Below the pieces are notes generated by a model that had not been told where the DNA came from, did not search any database, and saw only the letters and a program-made list of their open reading frames with translations. DNA of 48,484 nucleotides from UBA2979 sp963694535 (GTDB lineage Bacteria; Chloroflexota; Dehalococcoidia; UBA2979), in assembly GCA_963694535.1 (NCBI GenBank), contig CAVODE010000004.1:1-48484 (forward strand). Direction: 5' to 3'. The first letter of the stretch is position 1. Each line of letters opens with the position of its first letter. Below, piece by piece: positions 35,735 through 44,070 of the stretch. A program made the position numbers and the translations under genes.

Positions 35735-36439
35735 TCAAGATGCAATAGGTACGCCATTTTGCGGGCACTTTTTTATCAACGCACATTCGTTACATTTTGG
35801 TTTGCGGGCATTACAGGTTCGTCTCCCATGTTGAATAAGATCCATATGGTAGGCATATACATCTTTTGGTTTCACAGATTTTTCTAGTAGAATATGCGCC
35901 TTGTCAGCATTCATTTTTAACGGTACAAGACCCAGACGCTTTGAAACCCGCTCTACATGCGTATCTACCGGCAGAGTCGGCCGCCCAAGTGCGAAGAGCA
36001 GGACACATGCTGCTGTTTTTGGACCCACTCCAGGGAGCGATGTTAGCCAAGTGCGCGCCTCTTCAAGTGGCTGAACGGCGAGGAAATTTAAGTTAAAGTC
36101 AGGTTGGAGCTGTTTTATCTCCTTAAGAATTTGATGAATACGTTTTGACTTCGTGGGAGCCAAGCCACCTGGGCGAATTGCTTCCTCTAAAACACTCACG
36201 GGTGAGTTTAAAACGCTTTGCCAATCTGGAAATACTCTTAGTAAATGGTGCATAGCCTCTCCAGAATTATGGTCAGAGGTGTGTTGTGACAAAACAGTGA
36301 GAATTAGTTCAAAAATAGGAGATCTTGAAGTTTGTTGTGGCGGACGTGAGTATTCAATATCAAGAATCTCGATTATTTCTTCCGGATTCCACAGTTTTTG
36401 ATTTTGAAGTTTCTTCGGTCGTTGTACACTTGTACTCAT
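35735..36439 (-). CDS. nth: Endonuclease III (DNA glycosylase/AP lyase)
   Basis: Removes oxidised pyrimidines in base excision repair. The 234-residue protein has the helix-hairpin-helix LPGVGPKTAACVL with the catalytic Lys, the catalytic Asp in PVDTHVERVSKRLG, and the C-terminal [4Fe-4S] ligands C-x6-C-x2-C-x5-C (CNARKPKCNECALIKKC). The N-terminus is extended by about 15 residues relative to E. coli Nth. It is divergent from selD; the 40-bp gap holds both 5' ends. Confidence 0.93.
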   Translation of the reverse strand: MSTSVQRPKKLQNQKLWNPEEIIEILDIEYSRPPQQTSRSPIFELILTVLSQHTSDHNSGEAMHHLLRVFPDWQSVLNSPVSVLEEAIRPGGLAPTKSKRIHQILKEIKQLQPDFNLNFLAVQPLEEARTWLTSLPGVGPKTAACVLLFALGRPTLPVDTHVERVSKRLGLVPLKMNADKAHILLEKSVKPKDVYAYHMDLIQHGRRTCNARKPKCNECALIKKCPQNGVPIAS

Positions 36440-36479
36440 AATTTATATGTTAGAACTTTTTTAGCGTGAGGAGTTCGAC

Positions 36480-37538
36480 TTGACGAGAGATGAAATAATT
36501 CGTCTTACAGATCTCGCCAGTTGTGGCGGATGAGGTGCAAAACTAGGACTTGAGTCCTTGGCGCAAGTTTTGCGCCCATTGCAGAAGTTATTTTCAGACT
36601 CAAACGACCCAAACTTGATTGTGGGATTTGAAAATGCAGACGATGCAGCTGTGTACAGAATTTCTGATGAAGTCGCTTTAATTGAAACTCTCGACTTCTT
36701 TCCACCACTTGTTGATGATGCATGGACCTATGGAGCGATTGCTGCAGCGAATGCAATGTCTGATGTTTATGCCATGGGAGGGGACGTGAAACTTGCTTTA
36801 AATATCGTTGCGTGGCCCGAGCAATTGGACAATGCAATTTTGAGCGAGGTGCTTCGTGGAGCCGGAGAGAAAGTTTTGGAGGCAGGTGGAACAGTGGCTG
36901 GCGGGCACACGATTGTATCGCCCGAGCCTAAGTTCGGACTTTCCGTTACGGGAATCGTGTCGCCCGATGACTTGATCAGAAATAGCGAAGCTATGCCTGG
37001 ACATGTTTTGTGTTTGACTAAGCCCATAGGAACTGGAATAAGTTTGACTGCCGCAAAAGAGTCTTTGCCCGAATCTCATCTCAGCCTACCAATTGTCATT
37101 GAGTCAATGTTACGACTTAATAAGATTCCGTCTCAGTTGGCGCGGTTACATAATGCATCGGCGATGACTGACGTAACGGGATTTGGATTGATTGGACATT
37201 CAGTTGAAATGGCGAACGCATCAGGATGTACTCTTGAAATATATAGTGACGCGGTTCCTTTGTTCTCGAACACTCTTGAGTTGCTCTCTGCAGGGGCAGA
37301 ATCTAATGGTTTAAGTAATAATAGATCTAGCCTTGAGAAGGTGATCAAGGTCAATTCACTGGTTTCGGAGCTGCTGATCTCTGTATTTTTCGATCCGCAA
37401 ACATCTGGACCATTACTAATAGCTTTGCCTAAATCTGACGTTAGCTTGTTTTCAGAGGCGATGAAAACAAATAATCAGGAAAGTTGGATTATTGGGCAAG
37501 TGTTAGAACGAACGGACAACCCTTTGATTATTTCATAG
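36480..37538 (+). CDS. selD: Selenide, water dikinase (SelD) containing selenocysteine at an in-frame TGA
   Basis: SelD makes selenophosphate, the selenium donor for selenocysteine and selenouridine. A conventional ORF begins only at a TTG at 36558, but reading in the same frame from TTG 36480 gives MTRDEIIRLTDLASCGG, then TGA at 36531-36533, then GAKLGLESLAQVL. This is the SelD active-site region, with Sec18 at the catalytic Cys position and Lys21 after it. The full length, about 352 residues, matches E. coli SelD (347), whereas the ORF from 36558 would lack the active site. A good ribosome site GAGGAG precedes TTG 36480 with a 6-nt gap. The rest is typical: NADDAAVYRI, AMSDVYAMGG, GGHTIVSPEP, MTDVTGFGLIGHS and FDPQTSGPLL. 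The next feature is the probable SECIS. selB is about 28 kb away in the window. Confidence 0.93.
36531..36576 (+). promoter_or_regulatory. Bacterial SECIS-like hairpin immediately after the selD TGA
   Basis: The TGA at 36531-36533 is followed at once by GGTGCAAAACT (36534-36544), which pairs over 11 bp with AGTTTTGCGCC (36566-36576), one pair being G-U. Inside it AGGAC(T) (36545-36550) pairs with (A)GTCCT (36553-36558), leaving an apical UG or UUGA about 16 nt from the TGA. This distance fits bacterial SECIS elements, which lie in the coding sequence just 3' of UGA and bind SelB. A competing hairpin at 36560-36576 (7 bp) also exists. The fold was read by eye. Confidence 0.75.
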
Positions 37539-37699
37539 CGGGCCGACTTGGTATTAATTAGTGAGAGTCTCCTAACTATATAATTTAGAATCAGGGAATG
37601 TCTTGCTATAGCTGTATTTTGAGGGAATTATCCTTACAAAAGGTGCTATGGATTTTGGTCTTGCGGGCAATATATTTTTTTGCGATATGTAGAAATTAT
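37539..37699. other. Intergenic region upstream of groEL, no gene seen
   Basis: The selD-groEL gap is about 345 bases. This first part shows no convincing gene. A small imperfect hairpin (TAGTGAG/CTC...ACTA, about 37558-37578) precedes an AT-rich run and could end selD transcription weakly. The rest is AT-rich, with a run of T near 37674-37680. No -35/-10 pair stands out, so the groEL promoter cannot be placed with confidence. Confidence 0.4.
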
Positions 37700-37737
37700 A
37701 TTTACCCACTTGCGCAGTGGCTCACAAGTGGGTAAAT
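37700..37737. promoter_or_regulatory. Perfect 13-bp inverted repeat abutting the CIRCE element
   Basis: ATTTACCCACTTG (37700-37712) is the exact reverse complement of CAAGTGGGTAAAT (37725-37737), with a 12-nt spacer. The right arm shares its last T with the first base of CIRCE. It lacks a T-tract, so terminator activity is unlikely. It may be a second operator or an RNA structure in the groEL leader. It matches no heat-shock operator I know. Confidence 0.8.
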
Positions 37738-37763
37738 TAGCACTCACCGTCTGAGAGTGCTAA
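37737..37763. promoter_or_regulatory. CIRCE element (HrcA operator) for groEL
   Basis: TTAGCACTC (37737-37745), a 9-nt spacer, and GAGTGCTAA (37755-37763) match the CIRCE consensus perfectly. HrcA binds this operator and represses chaperone genes until heat shock. It lies about 120 bp upstream of the groEL start. hrcA is not in the window. Confidence 0.97.
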
Positions 37764-37883
37764 GACGGTGAATGTCTTCTTCGGGGGTACTTCATTTGTA
37801 CATGTTGTGCGTCCGTCTCGTTGACGAAATAACAGGCACGTTTTGAATAGTAAGTAAATAGAGATATAGGGAGCAGAGCACAT

Positions 37884-39497
37884 ATGGCTAAGCAACTTCT
37901 TTTTGATGAAAGCGCACGTCAGGCACTTCGCGACGGAATCGACGCATTGGCTGACGCGGTTAAAATGACTTTAGGTCCGCGAGGACGAAATGTCGTACTT
38001 GATAAGCGGTTTGGAAATCCTACGATTACAAATGATGGGGTGACGATCGCTAAAGACATAGAGCTTAGTGATAAGTTCGAAAATATTGGTGCGCAGTTAG
38101 CAAAAGAAATTGCGTCAAAAACTAATGACATCGCGGGTGACGGAACTACTACGTCTACGGTAATCGGCCAGGCAATCGTGCATGAGGGTATGAAGAATGT
38201 TGCTGCTGGAGCAGATCCTATGGCATTAAAGCGAGGCCTTGAGGTTGCAGCGCGAAAAATTCGAGAAGAACTTACTGGTGGAGCCACCCAAGTTACCACT
38301 CGAGAGCAGATGTCTCAGGTTGCTGCGATTTCTGCAGCTTCAAGTGAAATCGGCGACCTTATTGGTGAGGTAATGGAGCAGGCTGGGAAAGATGGTGTCA
38401 TTACTATCGAAGAGGGCCGAGGTGTTGAGACAGAGATTGAGTACGTAGAAGGAATGTCCTTCGATCGTGGCTACATATCTCCGTACTTTGTCACCAATCC
38501 AGAGCGTATGGAAGCGGTTATCGAAGATCCTTATATTTTAGTAACAGACCAGAAGCTATCCTCTGTGAACGATGTTCTTCCATGGTTGGAGAAGCAATTA
38601 CAAGTATCTAAGGACTTATTGATCATTGCCGAGGATATTGACGGAGAAGCCTTGGCTACTTTAGCAGTCAATAAATTACGAGGCGCTATTAACGTGGTTG
38701 CTGTGAAAGCACCTGGTTTTGGTGATCGTAGAAAAGAGAACCTAGGTGACATTGCTGCATTTACTGGGGCAACATTGATTTCAGGAGAGTTGAATAGAAA
38801 TCTTGACGATACCGTGACGGTAGAGGATTTTGGAAGAGTTCGTCGAGTGGTTGTTACCAAAGAAGAATGTGCGTTGATTGAGGGTGGTGGAACTGAAGAG
38901 TCTGTTGAAGGACGGACTCAGATGATTCGAGGCCAACTTAATAATGCCACGTCTGATTGGGATAAAGAGAAGCTAGAAGAACGAATTGGCCGCTTGTCTG
39001 GCTCGGTTGCCATCATCAAAGTAGGAGCTGCCACAGAAGTTGAATTAACAGAGAAGAAGCACAGAGTTGAGGACGCTTTGTCGGCTACTCGTGCTGCGGT
39101 GGACGAAGGCATCGTCCCAGGTGGTGGAGTCGCATTCTTGAATTCTGTTGAAAAACTTGATTCACTAGAGTTTGCGGATGAAGACGAGGGTACCGGAGCG
39201 AAAATTTTGCGGCGTGCACTAGAAGAGCCACTGCGAAGAATTGCAACGAATGCAGGGCAAGATGGCTCGGTAATTGTTCAACGCGTTCTCGCACTCAATG
39301 AGGGTGAAGGGTACGATGCGGCCGCTGACACATATGGAAATATGATTGAACTTGGTATCATTGATCCAGCGAAAGTTACTAAGGCTGCTCTTGAGAACGC
39401 GGTGTCGATTGCAGGGATGGTGTTAACCACGAATGTATTGGTCACTGATGAGCCAGAAAATGCTGCTCCAGCAATGCCCGGCGGTGAGATGTACTAA
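37884..39497 (+). CDS. groL: Chaperonin GroEL
   Basis: The 60-kDa chaperonin, 537 residues. Seen are KMTLGPRGRNVVLDK, the ATP-site TNDIAGDGTTTSTV, VEGMSFDRGYISPYFVTN, LRGAINVVAVKAPGFGDRRK and GIVPGGGVAFL. The C-terminus is PAMPGGEMY instead of the usual GGM repeats. The ATG at 37884 follows AGGGAGC. groES, usually just upstream, is absent here, so GroEL is expressed alone and groES or a second groESL operon must lie elsewhere. Regulation is by CIRCE/HrcA. A strong terminator follows. Confidence 0.97.
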   Translation: MAKQLLFDESARQALRDGIDALADAVKMTLGPRGRNVVLDKRFGNPTITNDGVTIAKDIELSDKFENIGAQLAKEIASKTNDIAGDGTTTSTVIGQAIVHEGMKNVAAGADPMALKRGLEVAARKIREELTGGATQVTTREQMSQVAAISAASSEIGDLIGEVMEQAGKDGVITIEEGRGVETEIEYVEGMSFDRGYISPYFVTNPERMEAVIEDPYILVTDQKLSSVNDVLPWLEKQLQVSKDLLIIAEDIDGEALATLAVNKLRGAINVVAVKAPGFGDRRKENLGDIAAFTGATLISGELNRNLDDTVTVEDFGRVRRVVVTKEECALIEGGGTEESVEGRTQMIRGQLNNATSDWDKEKLEERIGRLSGSVAIIKVGAATEVELTEKKHRVEDALSATRAAVDEGIVPGGGVAFLNSVEKLDSLEFADEDEGTGAKILRRALEEPLRRIATNAGQDGSVIVQRVLALNEGEGYDAAADTYGNMIELGIIDPAKVTKAALENAVSIAGMVLTTNVLVTDEPENAAPAMPGGEMY

Positions 39498-39524
39498 ATC
39501 CAGGAGAACTGTTTCTAAGATTGG

Positions 39525-39557
39525 AGAAGAGGCGATATTTATCGCCTCTTCTTTTAT
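39525..39557 (+). terminator. Rho-independent terminator of groEL
   Basis: AGAAGAGGCGAT (39525-39536) pairs perfectly with ATCGCCTCTTCT (39541-39552) around an ATTT loop; the RNA then runs into TTTATTT. A 12-bp stem with a T-rich tail is a textbook intrinsic terminator. Confidence 0.95.
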
Positions 39558-39581
39558 TTCAAGCGACATAGATTCACCATC

Positions 39582-39610
39582 TCGACCCTGGCTATAGGAA
39601 GCGTTACTAT
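39582..39610 (+). promoter_or_regulatory. Putative promoter of nuoB
   Basis: TCGACC (39582-39587, one mismatch from TTGACC) lies 17 bp before TACTAT (39605-39610). The predicted start of transcription is only a few bases before the nuoB ATG at 39620, and there is no Shine-Dalgarno. This fits an almost leaderless message. Confidence 0.45.
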
Positions 39611-39619
39611 CTAAAGAAT

Positions 39620-40429
39620 ATGGAAAATATGCGGGACGACTTCGATTGGAACCGACATACATCGGGTATAGGTACTGTGAGATCTGAAACCTTAGGTCAA
39701 AATCCAGGGCTTCTCCAATTTGCACAGGAATCATCAGGTGTTACGAGCATACCTAATTTAGGTGGAATTCCAATTGCTGAAGACTTTGAGCTTGAGAGAG
39801 CAGCGATAGAAGAAGAAGTTCGCAAAAATGTGTTAGTGACCTCGACTGAAAGTATTTTAAATTGGTCAAAGGCTCATTCCCTATGGCCTGCAATGTTTGG
39901 ACTTGCCTGTTGTGCAATCGAGATGATTGCATCTGCTACGAGTAGATACGATATTGCTCGATTCGGCTCAGAGGTATTTCGAGCATCTCCTCGTCAAGCA
40001 GACTTGATGATTGTGGCTGGAACTGTGACATGGAAGATGGCGCCAGTACTTAGAAGAATTTATCTGCAAATGGCCGAACCTAAGTGGGTAATTTCGATGG
40101 GTGGGTGTGCCACGATGGGCGGTCCCTTTGCGTACGCTTATAGCGTTGTCCCTGGTGTCAATCTACTTACTCCTGTTGATGTATATGTTCCTGGTTGTCC
40201 GCCGAGGCCAGAGAGCCTTCTTCAGGCATTAATGATGCTTCAAGAGCGAATCAAAGATTTTAGCGTCACAGGCCAACGAGAAAGACCCGAGCCAGATGGA
40301 GATTTTTCTCAATACCTACCGGAGGGAGATCCTGTTCGAAAAGAACTAGAGTCTCTTTTTCCGCCATATGAGGGACTTGATGATCCCATGAGACGAAGTG
40401 GTGGAGTTCCTTTAGCTAATTCTGGTTGA
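39620..40429 (+). CDS. nuoB: NADH-quinone oxidoreductase subunit B, stand-alone, with long N-terminal extension
   Basis: NuoB carries the N2 [4Fe-4S] cluster that passes electrons to quinone in complex I. The four ligands are present: Cys97-Cys98 (GLACCAIEM), Cys163 (GGCATMGG) and Cys193 (VPGCPPRPES). At 269 residues it is longer than usual (about 160-220), mostly from an N-terminal extension of about 75 residues without membrane helix and with many acidic residues. No other nuo gene is adjacent, although nuoB normally lies between nuoA and nuoC. It sits between the groEL terminator and an MFS gene. Paralogues such as hydrogenase or formate-hydrogenlyase small subunits are less likely given the complete NuoB signature. 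Confidence 0.92.
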   Translation: MENMRDDFDWNRHTSGIGTVRSETLGQNPGLLQFAQESSGVTSIPNLGGIPIAEDFELERAAIEEEVRKNVLVTSTESILNWSKAHSLWPAMFGLACCAIEMIASATSRYDIARFGSEVFRASPRQADLMIVAGTVTWKMAPVLRRIYLQMAEPKWVISMGGCATMGGPFAYAYSVVPGVNLLTPVDVYVPGCPPRPESLLQALMMLQERIKDFSVTGQRERPEPDGDFSQYLPEGDPVRKELESLFPPYEGLDDPMRRSGGVPLANSG

Positions 40430-40454
40430 ATATCCGATTAGGGAAATGTAATCG

Positions 40455-41774
40455 GTGCGGACACTCTATAATTCTGTAAAATTTAGGAGACCTATCTTCC
40501 AAGGATGGTGGGTTGTCCTTGGAGCGATATTTGCATTAATCGCATCCCAAGGAGTAAGTGGTACAGCTACTGGTATTCTCCAGAGACCGATGATGGATGA
40601 CTTGGGCTGGTCATCGGCTGAATATTCGCTAAGCGGAACAATCTCCCTCCTTCTAGGAGGAATATTGGGTGTTTTTTCAGGGCAACTACTGGATCAGTAT
40701 GGCGCAAGAAAGTTAATTGCGATTGGTGCAACTGTTCTCGGAATTACATTTATGTATATTTCCACAATCGAGTCACTTTTAGTATTTACATTACTGACTG
40801 TCACCGGTGGTGCAGCTGGAGCATCGCTTGCGGGACCTCTTGTAGTTAATGTCACTGTCGCAAAATGGTTCGTACGATATCGTGGCTGGGCGCTCGCTCT
40901 GGGTTCAACTGGAGTGTCTCTGGGCAATATTCTATGGCCGTTACTAATGACCTATGTGGTAGATACCGCTGGTTGGCGGGCTGGTTTTCTTTGGCGGGCG
41001 GGGTTAATAATTCTTCTTCTTAGTGCTGCAACATTGTTATTGCGTAAGAAACCGGAAGATTATGGTTTACTTCCAGATGGTGTAAAAGAACGAAACACAA
41101 ACGACACGGTGACACAAGTTGGATATCAGGAGGTCCTCGCCGACGAAACTAATTCCTACACGCGAAGCCGCGCTATCAGGACGCGTTCTCTCTGGCTTAT
41201 CAGTGCAGCATATGGTCTGAATACCGCAGCAATGATGGCAATTCTTATGCATGGCACAGCCTTCATCACTGACTCTGATTTTAGTAGGAGTGTTGCCGCG
41301 ATCGCTTTCTCAATTAATGGAGTTGCTAACTTGACTTCGAAGATTCCGTGGGCCTGGGGGCTTGGCCGAATACCGGTCCGTTACTTGGCTGCAGCAACAT
41401 TAATATTTTCTGGATCAGGTGTAATGTTAATGTTAGTAGCCTCCTCGACGAACTCTCTGCCACTCGTATATCTAGGATTCTTTCTTTGGGGCTTTGGATT
41501 TGGCGGTACGATTCCAGTGGGTGAATCAATTTGGGCCAACTATTATGGCCGAAAGTATCTTGGCTCCATTCGTGGAATTGGGATGCCTCTAACCATAGGT
41601 CTGGGGGCTATCGGTCCAATATTTGTCGGGCTAAGTTTTGATATATACCAGTCATATCAAATCGCGTTTATTTGTCTACTGGCTGCGTATTTCGTTGGAG
41701 CATCATTGTTGGTACTAGCACCTAAGCCCGCTCCTCTCGTGGTCGTGTTGCCGCAATCAGGAATTTCTGGATAG
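40455..41774 (+). CDS. MFS transporter, OFA/monocarboxylate-like
   Basis: A 12-helix carrier of 439 residues with FQGWWVVLGAIFALIASQGV at the N-terminus and the loop LLDQYGARKLI, typical of the OFA/MCT branch of MFS. The substrate is probably a small organic acid. The start is GTG 40455, 25 bp after nuoB, with GGGA about 10 nt upstream. It resembles the MFS gene at 12452 in family but is not a close copy. Confidence 0.85.
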   Translation: MRTLYNSVKFRRPIFQGWWVVLGAIFALIASQGVSGTATGILQRPMMDDLGWSSAEYSLSGTISLLLGGILGVFSGQLLDQYGARKLIAIGATVLGITFMYISTIESLLVFTLLTVTGGAAGASLAGPLVVNVTVAKWFVRYRGWALALGSTGVSLGNILWPLLMTYVVDTAGWRAGFLWRAGLIILLLSAATLLLRKKPEDYGLLPDGVKERNTNDTVTQVGYQEVLADETNSYTRSRAIRTRSLWLISAAYGLNTAAMMAILMHGTAFITDSDFSRSVAAIAFSINGVANLTSKIPWAWGLGRIPVRYLAAATLIFSGSGVMLMLVASSTNSLPLVYLGFFLWGFGFGGTIPVGESIWANYYGRKYLGSIRGIGMPLTIGLGAIGPIFVGLSFDIYQSYQIAFICLLAAYFVGASLLVLAPKPAPLVVVLPQSGISG

Positions 41775-41861
41775 ATGTGTCTAATCTGACATTCAATATG
41801 AATCTGACGTGGTAATCTGGAGATATCTGATAGTCAGCATAGATAGGGGAGGTTTTGTATT

Positions 41862-42293
41862 ATGAACTTTAGTCAAATTTCTGTGACATTACGAAGGATT
41901 GCTAATCCTGAGATCACAGTTCACGGTCATTGTGATGTTCCTTGTGGGATTTATGATCCCAAGGATGCGCAGTTGGCGGCGGAAACAGTTGAAAAAATGA
42001 TGACTCTAATGGATGGAGTCGAGGCGAATTCAAATGCGACGCGTAATTCATTTATTAGATATGTTACTGCGAAGGAAACTCACGCTGAGAAGGTCAAGCA
42101 TGAAGTAAGAATAATTTGGGGAGACTACTTTAAGCCAGAGCACCTAGAGAAATTCCCCGACCTACATGCCAAGGTCTGGCAAATTATGAAGACAGCGAGC
42201 GCATGTCGTCAGGGAGCGAATGTTGCAGATGCTGCAAACCTCCGTCAGCAGGTTGATGAATTTGCCGATATGTTTTGGGCGACCAAAAACTAG
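41862..42293 (+). CDS. sodN: Nickel superoxide dismutase
   Basis: Detoxifies superoxide using nickel. The nickel hook H-C-D-x-P-C-G-x-Y-D-P is clear as HCDVPCGIYDP. A 22-residue propeptide precedes His23, whose amino group, with Cys24 and Cys28, ligates nickel after cleavage. The remainder (for example NSFIRYVTAKETHAEKVKHE) matches the four-helix NiSOD fold; 143 residues in all. ATG 41862 follows GGGGAGG. The maturation protease sodX follows directly. Upstream lie short direct repeats that may be an operator. NiSOD is typical of marine and actinobacterial lineages and suits an iron-poor habitat. Confidence 0.96.
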   Translation: MNFSQISVTLRRIANPEITVHGHCDVPCGIYDPKDAQLAAETVEKMMTLMDGVEANSNATRNSFIRYVTAKETHAEKVKHEVRIIWGDYFKPEHLEKFPDLHAKVWQIMKTASACRQGANVADAANLRQQVDEFADMFWATKN

Positions 42294-42304
42294 AAGATAG
42301 ATTT

Positions 42305-42769
42305 ATGGGCGCACTATCGGCCTGGATGCCAGTTAGTTTCCAGGGCGATAGTATGCTTCCAACTCTCGTAGTAGGTGATCGTCTACTTGTTAAAAGAACA
42401 CAAAGTGATACCGAGCATAAGCGTGGTGACATTGTGTTCTTCAGAGATCCACGAGGGCTGTCGGACACTCTCATCATAAAGCGAATAATTGGTCTACCTG
42501 GAGAGTCCGTTCGGGCTTCTAGATTAGTCTACATAAACGGCGAGCTCTTGAAAGAGCCTTATTTGCACGACGACATAGAGGAAGTTAGTCAGTCAGCACG
42601 TGGGGTTAATCAAATAAGAGATGCTAGCTACTTTGTTATGGGTGATAACCGGCGTGCGAGTACTGACAGTAGAGATTTCGGGGTGATTAACGCCTCAGAA
42701 ATTTTGGGTACGGCCATTCTAAGATATTTGCCATTAATCCGTTTTACTAAGCTGAAAAGGCATCACTAA
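42305..42769 (+). CDS. sodX: NiSOD maturation peptidase (SodX, signal peptidase I-like)
   Basis: An S26-family serine peptidase that trims the NiSOD propeptide to expose the nickel-binding histidine. The catalytic Ser lies in GDSMLPTLVVGDRLLV and the catalytic Lys in LIIKRIIGLPGE; the GDNR motif (VMGDNRRASTDSR) closes the domain. The protein is about 154 residues from ATG 42305. A TTG at 42275, inside sodN, is an alternative start giving 164 residues. There is no long N-terminal membrane anchor, as in SodX and unlike LepB. Position right after sodN decides the role. Confidence 0.9.
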   Translation: MGALSAWMPVSFQGDSMLPTLVVGDRLLVKRTQSDTEHKRGDIVFFRDPRGLSDTLIIKRIIGLPGESVRASRLVYINGELLKEPYLHDDIEEVSQSARGVNQIRDASYFVMGDNRRASTDSRDFGVINASEILGTAILRYLPLIRFTKLKRHH

Positions 42770-42804
42770 CGTTTAGTTAGGTTTTCTCACTGTTATTCGT
42801 GGCG

Positions 42805-44031
42805 CTAGAACCATTCAGTCCAATCTGGGCTTGGCTCCATGATATTTGGTGATAGAGCGCGAAGACGTTCTATTACAGCTGGAAGTTTAAGTAGAAGTTC
42901 ATTAGCATCATCCACACTACTATTTCGACCAAATGATAGACGCAGCGACCCCCTAGCCAAATCTTGTGGCACTCCCATTGCAGTGAGCACATGACTAGGT
43001 TCGATTGAACCGGTAGTGCAAGCTGACCCTGAAGAGGCAGCTATGCCTGCTAGATCGAGAGCCAATAAAATAGACTCTCCTTCTACAAAGCCAACTACAC
43101 AAGAGACATGGCCGGGCAATCGTTTGCTCAGGTCACTAGGCCCGGTTATACCCAGATATGGAATCTTCCTGGGCAGCTCGCTGATTAGCATTTGTTGGAG
43201 CGTACGTTCGTTTGCCAAATCACGCTCGCGCTCTTGCGAACTAATTTCAAGTGCACTGGCAAAGCCAACTATTGCTGCCGTATTTTCTGTTCCTGCTCTG
43301 AGGCTATTTTCTTGTCCTCCTCCTATAATCTGTCCCGTAATTGGGGTGCCGCTTTTTATATATAAAGCTCCAGCTCCTCTTGGCCCGTACATTTTGTGAG
43401 CCGTAAATGTAACTAGATCTGCTCCTAAATCATTGATTGTTACGGGTAGATGAGCGATTGATTGGACTGCATCTGTGTGTACAATTATGCGCTCATCATA
43501 ACTTTTGGCAACGGAACTAATTTCAGAGATGTTGTTGATAGCCCCTACTTCGTTGTTAGCATGCATGATTGAAACAAGGACAGTATCTTCTCGCAGACTG
43601 TTATTTACATCACTTATCGAGACAGTCCCGTCTCTTTGGAGTGGCAAGCGCGTGACGTCGGCGACTCCAAAGTGTTCTAGTTGTTCTAGTGGGTCTAGGA
43701 CGGCATGATGTTCGCCAGCGGATGTAATAACGTGTTTCCCCCTAGTCCGCTTTGCCTCAAGAACTCCTCTCAGTGCTAGATTGTCAGATTCAGACCCTCC
43801 AGATGTAAAAAGTATTTCATCAGGATTTGAGCCAATAATGGATGATATTTTATGTCTAGCTGAATCGATCGAACGCCGAGTACCCTGTGATTCAACATAA
43901 ATTGATGATGGATTATGCCAGTCAGTCGTAAGGTAGGGCATCATTGCCTCTAATACTCTGGCGTCTAGCGCAGTTGTAGCTGCGTGATCAAGATATGTTC
44001 TACGTGTTGTACCATCGGTTGAGACACTCAT
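42805..44031 (-). CDS. iscS: Cysteine desulfurase (IscS/NifS family)
   Basis: A PLP enzyme of 408 residues that takes sulfur from cysteine for Fe-S clusters and tRNA thiolation, and can also release selenium from selenocysteine. Seen are TYLDHAATTALD, FTSGGSESDNLA, the PLP lysine Lys213 in TAHKMYGPRGAG, and the catalytic Cys338 in SSGSACTTGSIEPSHVL, the group-I loop. It is divergent from a SufR-like regulator with a 39-bp gap, and an A-type Fe-S carrier follows that regulator. No iscU or sufBCD is nearby. It could be the selenium source for SelD, but that is inference. Confidence 0.92.
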   Translation of the reverse strand: MSVSTDGTTRRTYLDHAATTALDARVLEAMMPYLTTDWHNPSSIYVESQGTRRSIDSARHKISSIIGSNPDEILFTSGGSESDNLALRGVLEAKRTRGKHVITSAGEHHAVLDPLEQLEHFGVADVTRLPLQRDGTVSISDVNNSLREDTVLVSIMHANNEVGAINNISEISSVAKSYDERIIVHTDAVQSIAHLPVTINDLGADLVTFTAHKMYGPRGAGALYIKSGTPITGQIIGGGQENSLRAGTENTAAIVGFASALEISSQERERDLANERTLQQMLISELPRKIPYLGITGPSDLSKRLPGHVSCVVGFVEGESILLALDLAGIAASSGSACTTGSIEPSHVLTAMGVPQDLARGSLRLSFGRNSSVDDANELLLKLPAVIERLRALSPNIMEPSPDWTEWF

Positions 44032-44040
44032 TATCTATCG

Positions 44041-44059
44041 AGCATAACGCAAGGATGCT
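44041..44059. promoter_or_regulatory. Short inverted repeat in the iscS/regulator divergent promoter
   Basis: AGCAT (44041-44045) and ATGCT (44055-44059) are arms around a 9-nt spacer. The right arm touches the -10-like TACGCT (44059-44064) of the regulator gene. It is a plausible but weak operator for the adjacent regulator; the arms are only 5 bp. Confidence 0.35.
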
Positions 44060-44070
44060 ACGCTAGGAAT

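Noticed and set aside
36558..37538. SelD starting at TTG 36558 as a 326-residue protein
   Set aside because: No ribosome site, and it lacks the catalytic Cys/Sec and Lys; the upstream frame with TGA read as Sec restores a normal SelD.
37821..37849. TTGACG with a TGAATA 17 bp downstream as the groEL promoter
   Set aside because: The -10 matches poorly, and the site is downstream of CIRCE, which usually lies at or after the transcription start.
42766..42786. CTAAC-GTTTA-GTTAG followed by GTTTTC after sodX as a terminator
   Set aside because: The stem is only 5 bp and A/T rich; too weak to list.
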